Origin: Favolaschia claudopus
Taxonomy: Eukaryota; Basidiomycota; Agaricomycetes; Agaricales; Mycenaceae
Length of the DNA stretch: 64,000 nt
Direction of reading: 5' to 3'
Assembly: GCA_037176885.1 (NCBI GenBank)
Contig: JAWWNJ010000076.1
Location: forward strand, 124,001 to 188,000
Part shown: in pieces, positions 10,335-21,616 of the stretch
How positions within the stretch are numbered: position 1 is the stretch's first letter
How the letters are laid out: each line of letters begins with the position of its first letter
Notes under the pieces: generated by a model
What the model was told of the DNA's origin: nothing
Database searches by the model: none
What the model saw: only the letters and a program-made list of their open reading frames with translations
Translations under genes and position numbers: made by a program

Positions 10335-11484
10335 TTGTTCGCCTCGGTGCAAAGACTTCACGGCGCTTACGTGATAGTGGATAAGCTCACCCGTTTTTCT
10401 ATCATGATCCCCACGCATACCGAGCTATCTCAGGAGGGATTCGCTAAATTCTCTGTCGACTATGTGGTCAATGTATTCGGCATGCCTGAGCGCATCATCG
10501 CTGATCGCGACAAACGCTGGTCTACCGCGTTTTGGCGCTCCGTGGTGGCTCAGTATGGCAGCGTCATGGCCCTATGCCCTATCGTCAGCACATCACCCGC
10601 AAACGGATGGGCAAACTGAGATCTTGAATGCTATGATTGAGCAAATGTTAAGAGCTTAAGTAGCGAAGGACCGATCTTCTTGGGCGAAATGGTTGAAGGA
10701 GATTGCATTCGCATACAATTCGAATGTACATGCTTCTACTGGATACTCGCCCAATTTCCTCCTTCTGGGTTACCACCCGCGGGGTGCAGCAGGGCTGCTG
10801 GTTTCGGAGGGTGACCCGGTTGCGCGCCTCTTTCTGCCTAGTCAGAAAGGTGAGGATTTCATCGCTGCACTGGAGAGCCATCGGCAAGCTGCAAGAGATT
10901 CAGTGACTCTTGCGCGAGAACGACAAGCTCGGGCTTACAACAAAAAGAGACGCCCTGTAGAGTCTATCGAGGAAGGGGATTACGTTCTGGTTAACCCCCA
11001 TTCCCTGGAGTTGGTGGACGTCGAAGGGACGGGGACGGGGAAGCAGTTGGTGCAGCGCAGTATTGGACCGTTTTCGGTGATGGAGAAAATTAACCCGGTC
11101 GTATACCGCCTTCGCCTTCCCGACACCTACCCCATGCATCCCGTAGTCAACCTGGAACACCTGAGCAAGTTTCACGTATCGCGAGACGAGTTTGGTGAAC
11201 GCACTACTCTCCCTGATACTCGTGATTACTTGAGCGCGACGCAAGAATATGTGGTAGAGGCCATTCTCGGCCATAAAACGCGTTCCGGGAAGAAAGGGAA
11301 CCAAAGGATGTTCAGAGTCGGGTGGCAAGGATTCGGACCGGCTGACGACTCGTGGGTCTCTGAACTGGACCTACGAAACACTCCAGAACTCAAGCGGGAG
11401 TATTTAAATATATGCATAAATTACCGGTCGTTTAATCGTCGGAAGCGTCGGCCGACTCGGCCGAGTGACTGTATGTACGTGTGA
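10335..11484 (+). pseudogene. Ty3/Gypsy copy A integrase core plus chromodomain, frameshifted
   Basis: The DDE integrase core is recognisable: VIVDKLTRFSIMIPTHTELS, then GMPERIIADRDKRW carrying the second Asp, then the HPQTDGQTEI region (third acid), which is frameshifted near 10,590-10,625. After a stop near 10,660 the frame is open from 10,693 to 11,484, covering the AFAYNSNVH region, the GPF/Y-like SIGPFSVMEKINPVVYRLRL segment, and a C-terminal chromodomain (YVVEAILGHK...FRVGWQGFG...DDSWVSELDL). The first catalytic Asp was removed by the gag-integrase deletion. Chromodomains steer integration to heterochromatin in chromoviruses. Confidence 0.8.
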
Positions 11485-11691
11485 ATTTGTACTTGTAGTT
11501 TTCAGTACTCTCTCTCCCTTCTTCACGCGATCTCGTTGTAGCTCATTTGCACTTTCTTGCTCCAATCACTTAGCACTCTGCTTCTGCACCTCCCTTCTAC
11601 CCTCTTCTCTTGCCTGGTCTTGACGCGCGTTTCGACGCGATCTTGGCTGCGCTCGTTCGACCTCTTCTTCTCTTCCGGACTCCTCCTTAGC

Positions 11692-11790
11692 ATGGCTACC
11701 CCCAAGGATTCCACCTTTCCGTTATACGACGGCGCCCGGCAAAGCTGCACAGCGGGCTATTACGAGCTGCCTCACGTTTATTCCAAAATG
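11692..11790 (+). pseudogene. ORF3 N-terminal stub of copy A
   Basis: MATPKDSTFPLYDGARQSCT and the following GYYELPHVYSKM align with the first 33 codons of the intact ORF3 (38,352). The frame is then cut, and R2-type sequence follows without a break at about 11,790, which marks the junction of copy A with copy B. Confidence 0.75.
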
Positions 11791-12790
11791 AACGCTCCCA
11801 ATCTTTAATCTACACCTCTCGTCTTCCGCTGCGGGTCACGGTGTGAAGGAGCGGTCTAACCGCCACATTTGACGCGCTCAGCGGCACCGACGATCGTGAC
11901 GCTCTCAATGCTCAATCGGTGTGAATGAGCGGTCCAACCGCCACACCTGGAACTGCTTGATGTTTCCATGCTTGCGCACCGGTTTCTTGCTGATGAGGTT
12001 ATCGGCTTTTCACCCAAAGCTATGCTATTACAGTGTGCCACGGCTTCGAGGATTCGGGATTCAGCCAAACATGTGTCGTTCACTTCCACTTGCAATTTCC
12101 AAATTTCTGCCCGAGTTCACCCCAGAGCTAGTGGCCCCAGGCCTACCCCAAGGCTAGGGATTTTTGTTTTCTCATGCCTACCCCAAGGCGTGGTGCCGAG
12201 CCTCCCCCAGGGCTTGCGCATTTAGACCTGGCCACCCTAGGCTGGTGTTGACTTGACTTCGTTCTATTTTGTTTATGAAACTATACCTTTTCCAAGACCG
12301 AAGTTCGATGTCCCCGGCGTACACAGTTCAACGTCGCTGCATGTGAGACCGGCGAGGATCCCAAACCGAAAGTCTTGGTGTGAATGAGGGTTCAACCGCC
12401 GCATCTAGGATTCGTCACCGGGAGGGCATTGGTTACCCATCGCAAGGTTTGCTTCGTTTTTGTACGTCTGAGTCTCCCCAGCCATTAACACATCGAATAG
12501 ATGCTGGATTCCGTTTTCCGCCTAGTGCACAAACCCACGGTGTCCCTCCATCGCAACTAAATTTATGCTTCCCCTTCCATAATTCTCTTCGCCAGCTCGG
12601 CGTTCGTATCCAGCATCACGGCCGTCGAGGTCATCGGTTTTGCGATTGTAAGCCTTGCCACCATTTCACCCCACCAAACATGTTTCTTCATTCATACCTC
12701 GCCGTCTTCCGCTGCGGGTCTCGGTGTGAAGGAGTGGTCTTACCGTACATTCTTCCTCTCTCCCCCTTGAGGTATTCTGTACGCTGCATA
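11791..12790 (+). repeat. R2 repeat block and leader of copy B
   Basis: Palindromic GAGCGGTCTAACCGCC units lie near 11,850 and 11,935. The CCTACCCCAAGG / CCTCCCCCAGGG words follow (12,135-12,240), then a GGGTTCAACCGCC unit (12,385). A further 250-bp stretch (12,480-12,740) is almost identical to 43,020-43,280. It contains no gene; it is the leader portion of copy B, truncated at its left end. Confidence 0.6.
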
Positions 12791-12802
12791 CCGTGCAAAC
12801 GG
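12791..12802 (+). ncRNA. GNRA-tetraloop hairpin, copy B
   Basis: CCGT-GCAA-ACGG just upstream of the gag remnant, in the conserved TACGCTGCATA...GGAGCGCGTT context. Confidence 0.62.
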
Positions 12803-12815
12803 GAGCGCGTTAGAA

Positions 12816-13290
12816 TGTCTGTCGAGCACCATTACTTCTTCCAACGCCGAGGCTTCATCTTCGCGGATGTCGAGGATGGTCCTGGAGCGGTAGCTCGGAT
12901 CTTACGCACCCAACCTCCGGAATGGGCTAAAGACATCAACGAGCGTCGTTGCGTTAACATCGAAAAGGATGCGTTGATCTCCACCCGGGTCATGGCGAGG
13001 AAGATCAACTCCTTCTTCCAGCATTCCGAAGGGCCCATGTGGTGCAGGTGCCGGATGAGGAGGACTATATAGCGCAGAAGGAAGCAGAGGAAGAGAATGA
13101 AGAGAAAGAGGCCTTGGCGACGGACCGCCGATTCCGATCGACGGCTCAGCGCCGCGCCCCAACGGACTCCAAAACATCGACGCCTTCTCCGTCTATCCTG
13201 GATCCAATGGATATTTCTCCGCTCGCGACGACTCTCGAGTCAGCGCGAAGCCTCCTAATGGCGAATGCTACATTTGCACCAGTACTAAGC
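12816..13290 (+). pseudogene. Copy B gag C-terminal fragment
   Basis: RRGFIFADVEDGPGAVARIL and QPPEWAKDINER match the end of the capsid region of the intact-LTR element (34,790-34,910). A second frame then gives VPDEEDYIAQKEAEEENEEK and RRFRSTAQRR, the spacer before the nucleocapsid zinc knuckle, and ends at ANGECYICTST-type sequence with the first knuckle Cys residues. The N-terminal two thirds of gag is gone, and the leader is joined directly to this piece, as in the fragment at 43,381. Confidence 0.7.
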
Positions 13291-13757
13291 AACCATGTCG
13301 TCAATGTCTTTGGGATGCCGGAGCGCATCATCGCTGATCGCGACAAACGCTGGCCTACAGCGTTTTGGCGCTCCGTGGTGGCTCAAGGACGGGCAGACGG
13401 AGATACTAGACGCTACCATCGAACAGATGTTTCGAGCGTACGTAGCAATACGCACAACATCTTGCTGCTAGGATATCATCCGCGCGGTGCAGCGGGGCTG
13501 CTGAATCCGGAGGGTGATCCTGTAGTCCGTCCCTCAGAGCAATGCACTACCTTGTAGCCACGGAAGAATATGTGGTGGAAGCGATTCGATTCTGGGTCAT
13601 AAAACGCTGTCGCGTAAAAGGGAAATCAAAGGATGTTCAAGGTGCGGTGGCAGAGATATGGACCAGCGGACGACACTTGGGTCTCCGAGCTGGACCTTAG
13701 AAACGCTCCGGAACTCAGGCGTGAATACTTGAATCTACATAAATTACCGTTTGTTTA
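13291..13757 (+). pseudogene. Copy B integrase and chromodomain fragments
   Basis: The nucleocapsid remnant runs straight into HVVNVFGMPERIIADRDKRW (integrase, second Asp region). A second internal deletion then reaches the LLLGYHPRGAAGLL segment, and chromodomain codons follow from about 13,565 (EYVVEAI, frameshifted) to ELDLRNAPEL near 13,720. Protease, RT and RNase H are absent. This is an independent deletion with breakpoints different from copy A and from the element at 31,364. Confidence 0.75.
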
Positions 13758-14018
13758 ATGGCCGGACGTGTCGGCCGAAACTGTACGTACGTGGGAATTT
13801 GTACTTGGAACTTTTCGTACTCTCTCTTCTTTCCTTCCACCTCGCTAGGACGCGTTTCGACACGATCCCTGCGGAGCATCTTTCTATTACTACAAATCGA
13901 CTTTTCGACTACGGCCTCTCTTCTTTACCGCCTTCCTCTTCGCCTGCCCCTAGCCTGGTCCTGACGCGCGTTTCGACGCGATCTCGACTGCGGCCTTTTC
14001 TTCAAGAATTCCGACGAT

Positions 14019-16866
14019 ATGGCGACCTCTTCGGATAGCGACCCCCTCTTCCCGCTCTACTCACGAGCGGCTCGCCAGAACTGCGCAGCGGGCTACTACG
14101 ACAGCCCAGAAGTCTATTCGGGGATGAGATTCGAGCTACGACGAATCCCGACGGTCTATTCGAGGGTGGTCAAGCAGAAGGAAAAGAAGTGGGAGCTGTG
14201 GTCACCAAACTCGTCCCAGACGCCATTTCTACCTGGATGGAGGATACCTGGATCGCTGCCAACCCTTCCGAAATTGTTGGAGGACCGTCGATACGATGGA
14301 CACGTAGGGAGGATGGACTGCCTCTTTTCTCCTCACTACTTCGGAGAAGACGTGCCCCACTGGCCCTTTATCCGCCGTCAACATATGGTCCTGTCGAACG
14401 ACTTCGCGTACGCCGCCTACGAACCGCTGATGAATCAATGGGCGGTGGACAGGGACGACCGAAGGATGGGCAGATTCCGCCCGGAATACGTGGAAAGATT
14501 AAGTGCGTTGAGGCGCGAGCTCGATGAACGCATGGAGGAGATCAAGGCTCGACTCCGCTCGGGCTCGACGACTTGGAGCTCCCGCCCTCAGTACGCCACG
14601 CCTACCGTAATCACCGAGCTTCTGGGAACCCGGTTCTGGTGGGACGCGGTGGACCGCGGCATGGGAGTGCAGAGAGGGCTGAGAGAAAAGGAGGCTTGGT
14701 TGACGATGATGCATGCGCGGCGATCCCTCGGTCAAATGACTATGGAACAGCTGCGAGGCATCGAGTTCCCTCCAGCGGATGAACGCTTTATGGGCGTCTG
14801 GGTCACTGGCAATGGACTCTTAGTAGAAGGAGCGGTACTCTGCAATCTCTGTGCTGGTCTCCCTTGCTTCATTGTTCGTGCTTGTGAGCCGGAGGACCGC
14901 ACCCGAGCCGACGTTGTACCCTACGACGGTTCGATCTGACTTTGTCACTGGCACGGACGTCGCTAGCGAGGTGGCGGATGGCCCATACCAGAGACTCGCT
15001 CGTCCAGAAGCCCAACGCTTAGACGCGCTGTATAAGTTACCGGACCATAACATTTCGTTCCCCACTACCGCTCCCGACGAGGCAAAGCTGTCGTCTTCCT
15101 TGTACCTGGAACAGATGGGCTTCCTTCCTGTCACCTGGACTCGGGATCCATTCACCGCGCCGTTCAATCTACTGGGCTGGCGCTCAGGGAGCGCGGTGCA
15201 AACTGCGATCCCTCCGCCGCTGACAACGATAGCGCTCCCAGCTGGTCGGGTCGTGAGCGAATGACGGGCGAAAGATCTACCGTTCCGGGAAGGGTGCGTT
15301 CCACCGTCTAATAGCGCGGGCAAAGGCAAGGGCAAGGCGACGGTGGAGCACGAAGCAGAAAAGTGGAGGGACGACGCTGTGGCAGGCATGGAGGTGCCAG
15401 AACCAAGACCAGAGGAGGAGGCGACCAACGTATTGATCGTCCTAGGCTTCAGCGAGGATATCCGCGCTGCCACCTTCGAGGCCATGGCTCGAGATGCCTT
15501 CTTCCATGCGCGCGTTCGACCCTTGTCCGGCGAACGATCGCATGTGGATCAAGTTTGCCACCACTACAGAAGGAAGGCAAGCATTCGGAACCGAATACAC
15601 GGTCGCTCACAATCTGCGTCTTGAGTATGAGAAGGATGAGCAATTCATCATGGTTTTGTCGCGCTCCGACGATGTCTGGCCTGAGCAGGAGAGGCAAGGG
15701 AACCGAACGAGAGAGGCAGAAGGGTCGTCCCAGTCGCAAGATGGTGGAGCGGGGCCGTTCCAAACCACACGCATAGAGACCTTGCAACAGACGCCCGCTC
15801 ATTCATCGACGCCCGCTCGCTCCCCGTCACCGGTCAATCCTCCGTCGCCGGTTCATCCTATGTCGCCTGCCCACTCAATGTCGCCCGCTCGCTCCCCCAG
15901 AGCATTTATCTCTCCCCCTCGCCCGCCAAAAATCGAGCCGCCAACGACTGCACGAGGTTGATCTCGTTCATATTCCCTCTCTAGTAGTACCAGTAGTAGT
16001 TCTAGCTCTAGTGATAGTTCACGTTCTCGTTCCCGCTCTCATTCTCGCTTACACCGCCGCTCTGGTCAGCGCTCCAAGCATCGTGCTCGCTCTTACCACC
16101 GTCGCTCTCGACATTCTCGCTCCCGCCACCGTCCTCGTTACCGCTCGCGTTCTCCCTCGCACCATCGTCACCGGCACCCCCGCTCTCCCTCACATCGACA
16201 CCGACGATCGCGTTCGCACTCGCCGGCACTACAGACGTCGCTCGCGGTCCAGCTCGCGCAACTCTTCCCCTTCTTCTTCGGGCTCTGATTCCAGACGCCC
16301 TTCAACCCCGCGATCCCGCATGAAAGCCAAGAGCAGCTCAAGTGCTCGCGCTGCGAGGCCGGTGCCGCTCAGACAACGCTTACGATCGCCGCCCCGGCCT
16401 CCAGCGCCACCCAAAACGTGCCGCGCGAGCCTAGAGCTATGTGCACGCCCTCGTTGTTTTCACGTCTTCAGCCTGCGAGCCCACCTCCGCTACTGCAACG
16501 AATGACGGGACTCTCCCTGGAAGGCAGCACCTCTTCGCCGCTGCCTCGTCTACTCCAGCGCTCGCAGCCCCCTCCAAGTTCCTTGATCCAGAGGCTGGGT
16601 GAGGAGGACGATCAGCCTACTGCGAACAAGAAGAAGGCTAAACGAGGGCAGCGAGGGGGGGATCTACAGCTAAGAAGGCGAGGGAGAGGAAGAAAAAGAA
16701 TCTGGCGGCTCTCCACGCATTGCAGCAAGCCCAAGGGATAACGAATGAAACCCCGGCAGCTTCGTCCTCCTCCACCTTGCGTAGAGGATGTGGACATTGA
16801 CGAGGAGAAAGACGGTGCGCATTAGACGAACGAGGATGATGAAGACGCAAGAATGGGGCCTGCATA
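14019..16866 (+). pseudogene. Copy B ORF3 (SR/RRM-like retrotransposon protein), frameshifted
   Basis: Nearly full-length homologue of the intact ORF3 at 38,352-41,588. The N-terminal block (CAAGYYDSPEVYS, RMDCLFSPHYFGED, NDFAYAAYEPLMNQW) is open to 14,939, followed by a shift into FVTGTD...SSSLYLEQMGF (to 15,264), a deletion, then the RRM-like segment (ATNVLIVLGFSEDIRA, later RMWIKFATTTEGRQAFG). From 15,960 an Arg/Ser domain (SRSRSRSHSRLHRRSG-type) is preserved although many codons differ. The Pro-rich tail (LRSPPRPPAPP, TPSLFSRLQP) and the closing Asp/Glu then ARMGPA stop at 16,866 are also kept. At least three frame breaks make it inactive. Confidence 0.78.
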
Positions 16867-16883
16867 AAAAGTATACGGACACT

Positions 16884-16970
16884 AGCGGGTAGGGGGGCAC
16901 TGTGATACGGTGTATATACATTTCTACTTATACGCGAACGTGGCTCCGCTTAGGCTAAATGTGAGGCCGA
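16884..16970 (+). repeat. Polypurine tract and LTR start of copy B
   Basis: GCGGGTAGGGGGGCAC is followed at 16,901 by TGTGATACGGTGTATATACA, the LTR start shared with 41,620. Similarity fades by about 16,970 and the rest of the LTR is missing, so the tyrosine recombinase gene that begins at 17,093 lies beyond a truncation point. Confidence 0.7.
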
Positions 16971-17092
16971 CATCGAATATAAATACTAGCTTTGTTCATT
17001 TAACTTGGTTTTCCACGTGAACAAATGCCGCGGTTGACTTTTCCTGTAGCCAGCGATTCCTTCTGCATCCGACTCAATCCAGTATAGACAGG

Positions 17093-18883
17093 ATGGACAA
17101 CACCCAGTGGGAAGACGAATACCAGCCAGCCGACATGGACGTAGAGTCGGAGAATGAAGACGAAGACGATCTCGTGGAAAAAGAGCGACTCCTATATGAG
17201 GAGGAAGAGGAGGATCGAATGTTAGATGAGGAGGAGCAGACCAGAGAAGACTTTACCGCTCGTCTTGAAAAATACGACGAAATAACCGTCGATCTATCCG
17301 ATATCAAAGGAGTGGCTGCGAACACCGCTGGTGAATACGAGAGGCAAGTCTCATCCGTTTCTCGACCCCCGAAGCTTATAGGGTGGGCCCACTAGGATGG
17401 CACAACGCTTCACCCAACACCTGGAGTCGTTGCCAAACTGGCACAACACACGAAAGCGACCATTTTTCAACCCTCGTCCGTATCCTGACTCTCCACAATT
17501 GATGATACAATGGATCAGGAAGCTGTATGGGTTGAATTTTTTTCCATTTTGTGTACTCATACCTCGTCTAGCTGCGACGAGCAACATCCGCACGGAAATC
17601 CTGCTCTATCCGATAAAAAGCCACTATCTTATAAATCCGCCGAAAAATGGCGTTCAGCCTTTGTCTGGAAATTTTCCAGAATCGCGGAACTGGGGAAGAC
17701 CCCTTGGACTTACGCAGATGACGAGCTCTGGAAGGGAAACCCAGCCAAATCGTCGTTGATCTCTGACTACCTCCAAGACCTCAAACGACGCAAGGTCTGT
17801 CTATGCTATTATCCGGGTCAGATCATTTACAACTCTAGTCAGACGAGAGCGGGAAACGTCTCAAGAAGCGTCAAGGCGCTCAACATTGTGAGGGACATCT
17901 GTAAGATCCAGTAATGCGCCATTCATTCTTTTCTCAGGATCTACTGAAAAAGGCGTACGACTGGATCAATGATCACGAACGTAACGACGTGCAGCACTTC
18001 AGGGAGAATGTGCATGGGAGAACGAAGAGACCGAAGAAGAAGACACAGTCCAAGCCCGCGGCAAAGCCTGTCAAGGAAGAAGAAGACGATTCATTTCGGT
18101 GGCATACACCCAGAATACTGATTCAGCTGTGGGCGATGATGCTCGTGGCTATAATATGCCTCCTGCGTCCGGGGGAGGTGCTGAACCTGAGGTGGGGTGA
18201 TATCGTCTTTGCTGGTCCTAGAGATGGCCTCCCATATCGCATGGAAATCCGACTTCGATACAGAAAAAATGATCCCTATGGCGGTGAGTTGGTTTTCTGA
18301 TTCGGAAACGGTGCCTAATGGTAATAGAGCAATGCAAGGACAAGACGTTCGTTGTGTATGCACTACCGGAGAATCGAGCCTATCTTTGCGCAGTCCGCGC
18401 TCTTGCGCACTGGATTTTTGTTGTCCCCAACAGCTTTCGAGATGCTACTCCAGACGCCTACTTGTTCAGAAAGATTACTCGTTACGACTCTGTATCGGAT
18501 GAGCCCCAGGTGAGCAGAATTTTGTTTGTCATACGAACGATATATTAATAACAGTTTCCTCCAAGACATATACTGCGTTTCTGGAGGCCTTTCGCTGCCT
18601 ACTAGCAGAGATCCTGGAAAACCCGTCTCATTATGGGGTCCACACCTTCAGGCGTATGGGGGCTCAGCTCCTTTTCGTCTACTTCAAGTGGCATGAAAAG
18701 AAGATAGCGGAGTGGGGGGGCTGGGGTCTGCTCAATGGGCTTCTTGTCATTTTGGGGTACTTGGACGGACTGCGCGATAACGCAGGCATTCGCAGGGAAG
18801 ACTTTTTAAACCCCACCCTACGGCCTTACACTGTATGTACAGCTTGTGGGCGTCAATGCGCCTGTGCCAGGCAGTATGGCTAA
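17093..18883 (+). CDS. Crypton-type tyrosine recombinase, multi-exon, apparently intact
   Basis: A small acidic N-terminal exon (17,093 to about 17,346; Asp/Glu-rich coiled segment) is followed by exons carrying PYPDSPQLMIQWIRK, then EKWRSAFVWKFSRIAELGKT...WKGNP, then KKAYDWINDHE. The catalytic domain shows the first Arg in CLLRPGEVLNLRWGD, the His-x-x-Arg box in HYGVHTFRRMGAQ, the KIAEWGGWG motif, and a candidate nucleophile Tyr in LVILGYLDGL (about 18,758). The C-terminus FLNP...CTACGRQCACA is a Cys-rich tail that I recall from agaric Crypton recombinases. Introns at about 17,528, 17,796, 17,885, 18,282 and 18,509 have GT/AG ends. Such enzymes cut and rejoin DNA by strand exchange. All four catalytic positions seem present, unlike the copy at 29,361. 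Confidence 0.75.
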
Positions 18884-18931
18884 AGTTCTTGTGATATAAT
18901 TTTGTAGTTGGTCTGCATCATATAAATTCAC

Positions 18932-21203
18932 ATGCGCGCACGAGACGATAGCAATAGGATGCCAAATATATATCAAGTTCGAACTGTGTTGTACATACAT
19001 TATGAGGGCTCGGAGATGGAAGGCCGGCCCGCTCTCATAGTAAACAGACACAAATACCCGTTTCCCCTCATGCGATTCGAGAATCCGGACTCCAGCGAGA
19101 CGCCAACACTGGAGGCTTGGATTGGCCCTCCTAAGACCTTCAAAGACCTTATCGGCCTGCAGCTTCCGGAAATTAACCCATCCCATTCAAAGAGTTCGAA
19201 GACCGCGCCCTATTCAGCGCGTAGTATATCGGCCACCTTCCTAGAGTTCTCGTACCAAGACGAAGGCATCGCGGACCGGCTCAGAGCACACTATGAGGTT
19301 CTCATTGCTGGTCATGAACACGATACCTTCAGCACGAAAACTTCTGACGCATGGAACGGACTCCGATCCGTACTTAGGCCTCCCGAACTCAACAAGAGCG
19401 AAGACTTTGTCCAAGATATTGCGAAAGCCCTCACAAAAGTACTCACCCACATATGTTCCGATATTGGGAAAGCTCGCGGCGAGTTGAAGGATGTCGAGGT
19501 CTCTTATGCCGGCCCGCCTTTGGGATATTCTCAGAAAGGAGACCTCTCATTCCACCTGCGTGGTAAAGATCTCAATGACCCCACTGAGGGCGGCATTTGT
19601 GGAGCTACGTCGGAGGAGTCCAAATCAGAGGGAGTTCTCAAACGCTGCACTCCAGGGCTGATAGCAGATAACACATATTCAAATGAGGCACACAAAGACG
19701 CGAAAGCCATCCTGTTCAAGGTAAGTCATTCGTAGAGAATCGTTTCAAGTGGCTAATAATTAGGGTATAGTTATTCCTTCAGTTGTATACACATGGATTG
19801 TCTATTAACAACGACGGGAGTTGGGTCGTACACTACGGCTTCGTATTCACTGGCAGAAGCTGTGTGCTTGTTCAACGCGGTGCGTTCAAATTTCCACATG
19901 AATTGAGAAGGACTCAAGAAGCTGGTAGCTCTCGGTTTCGATCAAGCGGGCGATGGTGTTCATGGTTTGGCTGTATCCCCAGCCTATCGTGTTGACGGCT
20001 CGACGGCCAATGTCGACTTGATTTGCCTTCTGGTGGCCATGATATACCCGCCCGAGCAAAAACAGAAGATCTTGGCCCCCAACCAAGAACAATGGTCTCG
20101 TCTTCTGCCAAAAGTCACTCAACAACGGCGTACTTCTCAAGCAAAAACACAGCTCACTGTTGTCGAGCAAATAGTGCAGACTCATGATGATAGTCGCCGT
20201 GATGGCCAGGGAGGAGCAGGTGGTGGGGGATCGATGCACGAGGATCCCAATGGCGGAACCGATAGCAGCAAAGCAGGGTCCAGTACATCGGAAGGCACTC
20301 AATCAGTGGGGAATACTCCCCTTGGTTCTTCCCTCGCACTCGTCGTAGTACGTTTTCATCCGCCCGTTTTCCAGCTGTTTCTAAGCAATCTCGGCATTAG
20401 TACCCAGAAGCATCGAAACCTTCCATTTGGCCTCCTTGGACGTGGACCGTCATGGGCAGCCGTTCATGGGCTCGGTTGCTCTCTGGGAAACCGCCACAAT
20501 CTGGGGCCAAGTACGAGATGAAAGATCTCGACAGATCACCCGAAGAACGGTCCTTCACGGACAAGGTCATCTCCACAGCTCCCACTTTGATTCTCACAAG
20601 TGCTCTCTCTCGCGGAGAGTTCGCTATGGTTTTTGAAGGCCAATTGGCACATGACAAGCGAAAGCTATCTTGCGTGATGAAGATATACCTCACAGCTTAC
20701 TCTTTCATGGCTTACAAGGAAGTTCTTGCATATCACCGTCTGCATGCTTTGCCGGCGGTTCCGAAGCTTTGCGGTGCATTCCTTGCACTAGGCTCGGACT
20801 ATGTCGGTCTACTCATGGAATACAAAGGTCGTGCTTTGGGGTACGACGACTGGGAAGAACTGGGATTGCTGCCTAGAGAAAGGTAATTCGCCTGGCCCAT
20901 CCTGAATCAGCTCACGGGCTCTATATTAGGTTTACCATATATCAAATTGTGCAGGAAATTCACCGTGCCGGAATCCTTCACGGTGATCTTGCTCCGCGGA
21001 ATGTCCTGCGCGGTTCGGACGGGACCCTGAACCTTATCGACTTTGGCTTTTCCTCCCTTGATCACCGCTGCCCAGGGTCAACATGTGCTGAACTCCTAGC
21101 TCTAGCCCAGTCCTTACACCTCGACGCCCACAGGGAGGAGTTTTTCACTGCAAGCATGAAGCCGAACACTGCGAATAATAGTATAGTTCTGAATGGTCTC
21201 TGA
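18932..21203 (+). CDS. Multi-exon protein-kinase-like gene with N-terminal extension
   Basis: Exons 18,932-19,720, 19,783-19,879, about 19,908-20,348, 20,401-20,882 and 20,930-21,203 join in phase. The N-terminal half (WIGPPKTFKDLIGLQLPEIN and onward) is unassigned; a Gly/Ser/Thr-rich linker is encoded near 20,200-20,320. The last two exons encode a kinase fold: a lysine-bearing SCVMKIYLTAYSF strand, hinge LLMEYKGRALG, catalytic loop ILHGDLAPRNVL and metal site LIDFGFSS. The HGD loop (Asp catalytic, no HRD Arg) and the stop 35-40 residues after DFG are typical of compact fungal atypical kinases, though the C-lobe looks short and could be truncated. It starts 48 bp after the recombinase stop. 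The start codon is uncertain (18,932 or 18,959). Confidence 0.65.
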
Positions 21204-21349
21204 GAATTGGTTTACCTAGAATTCGATCATGACTCTCTGGCATCTGTTGTACCACCGCTTCGTAGGCAGAATTATATCACTAGTGTCAATCTACGATGTG
21301 TGAAGGTTGAGATCTCTACAGCGAACCACTGGAAGGTTAGACCCCACGG

Positions 21350-21480
21350 TGCGCATTGGACTAACGAAAATGATGAAGAAGCAAGAATGGGGCCTGCATA
21401 AAAGTGAACGGAACTGTGATCGTATGACGGTGTATATGCGTTTCTACTGACTTACGCGCTCGCTATGTATACCTTATAAT
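21350..21480 (+). repeat. ORF3 tail plus LTR start fragment (copy C)
   Basis: GTGCGCATTGGACTAACGA, the Asn/Glu/Asp-rich codons and ARMGPA stop at 21,401 match the ORF3 end at 16,815-16,866 and 41,550-41,588. At 21,415 a TGTGATCGTATGACGGTGTA sequence is the LTR start with a small insertion. The polypurine tract is lost. A relic of a fourth copy. Confidence 0.65.
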
Positions 21481-21616
21481 TATTCGTCGCCCTCCGGGCA
21501 CCGCGTCTTAGTAGTTACTGTATTTGTGACATATATATATATACGCTGCTATATAGATTTTTTAATACAACTACCGACTTTCCTACAAAGATACATGATT
21601 TTCGCGGCGGGGTGCC

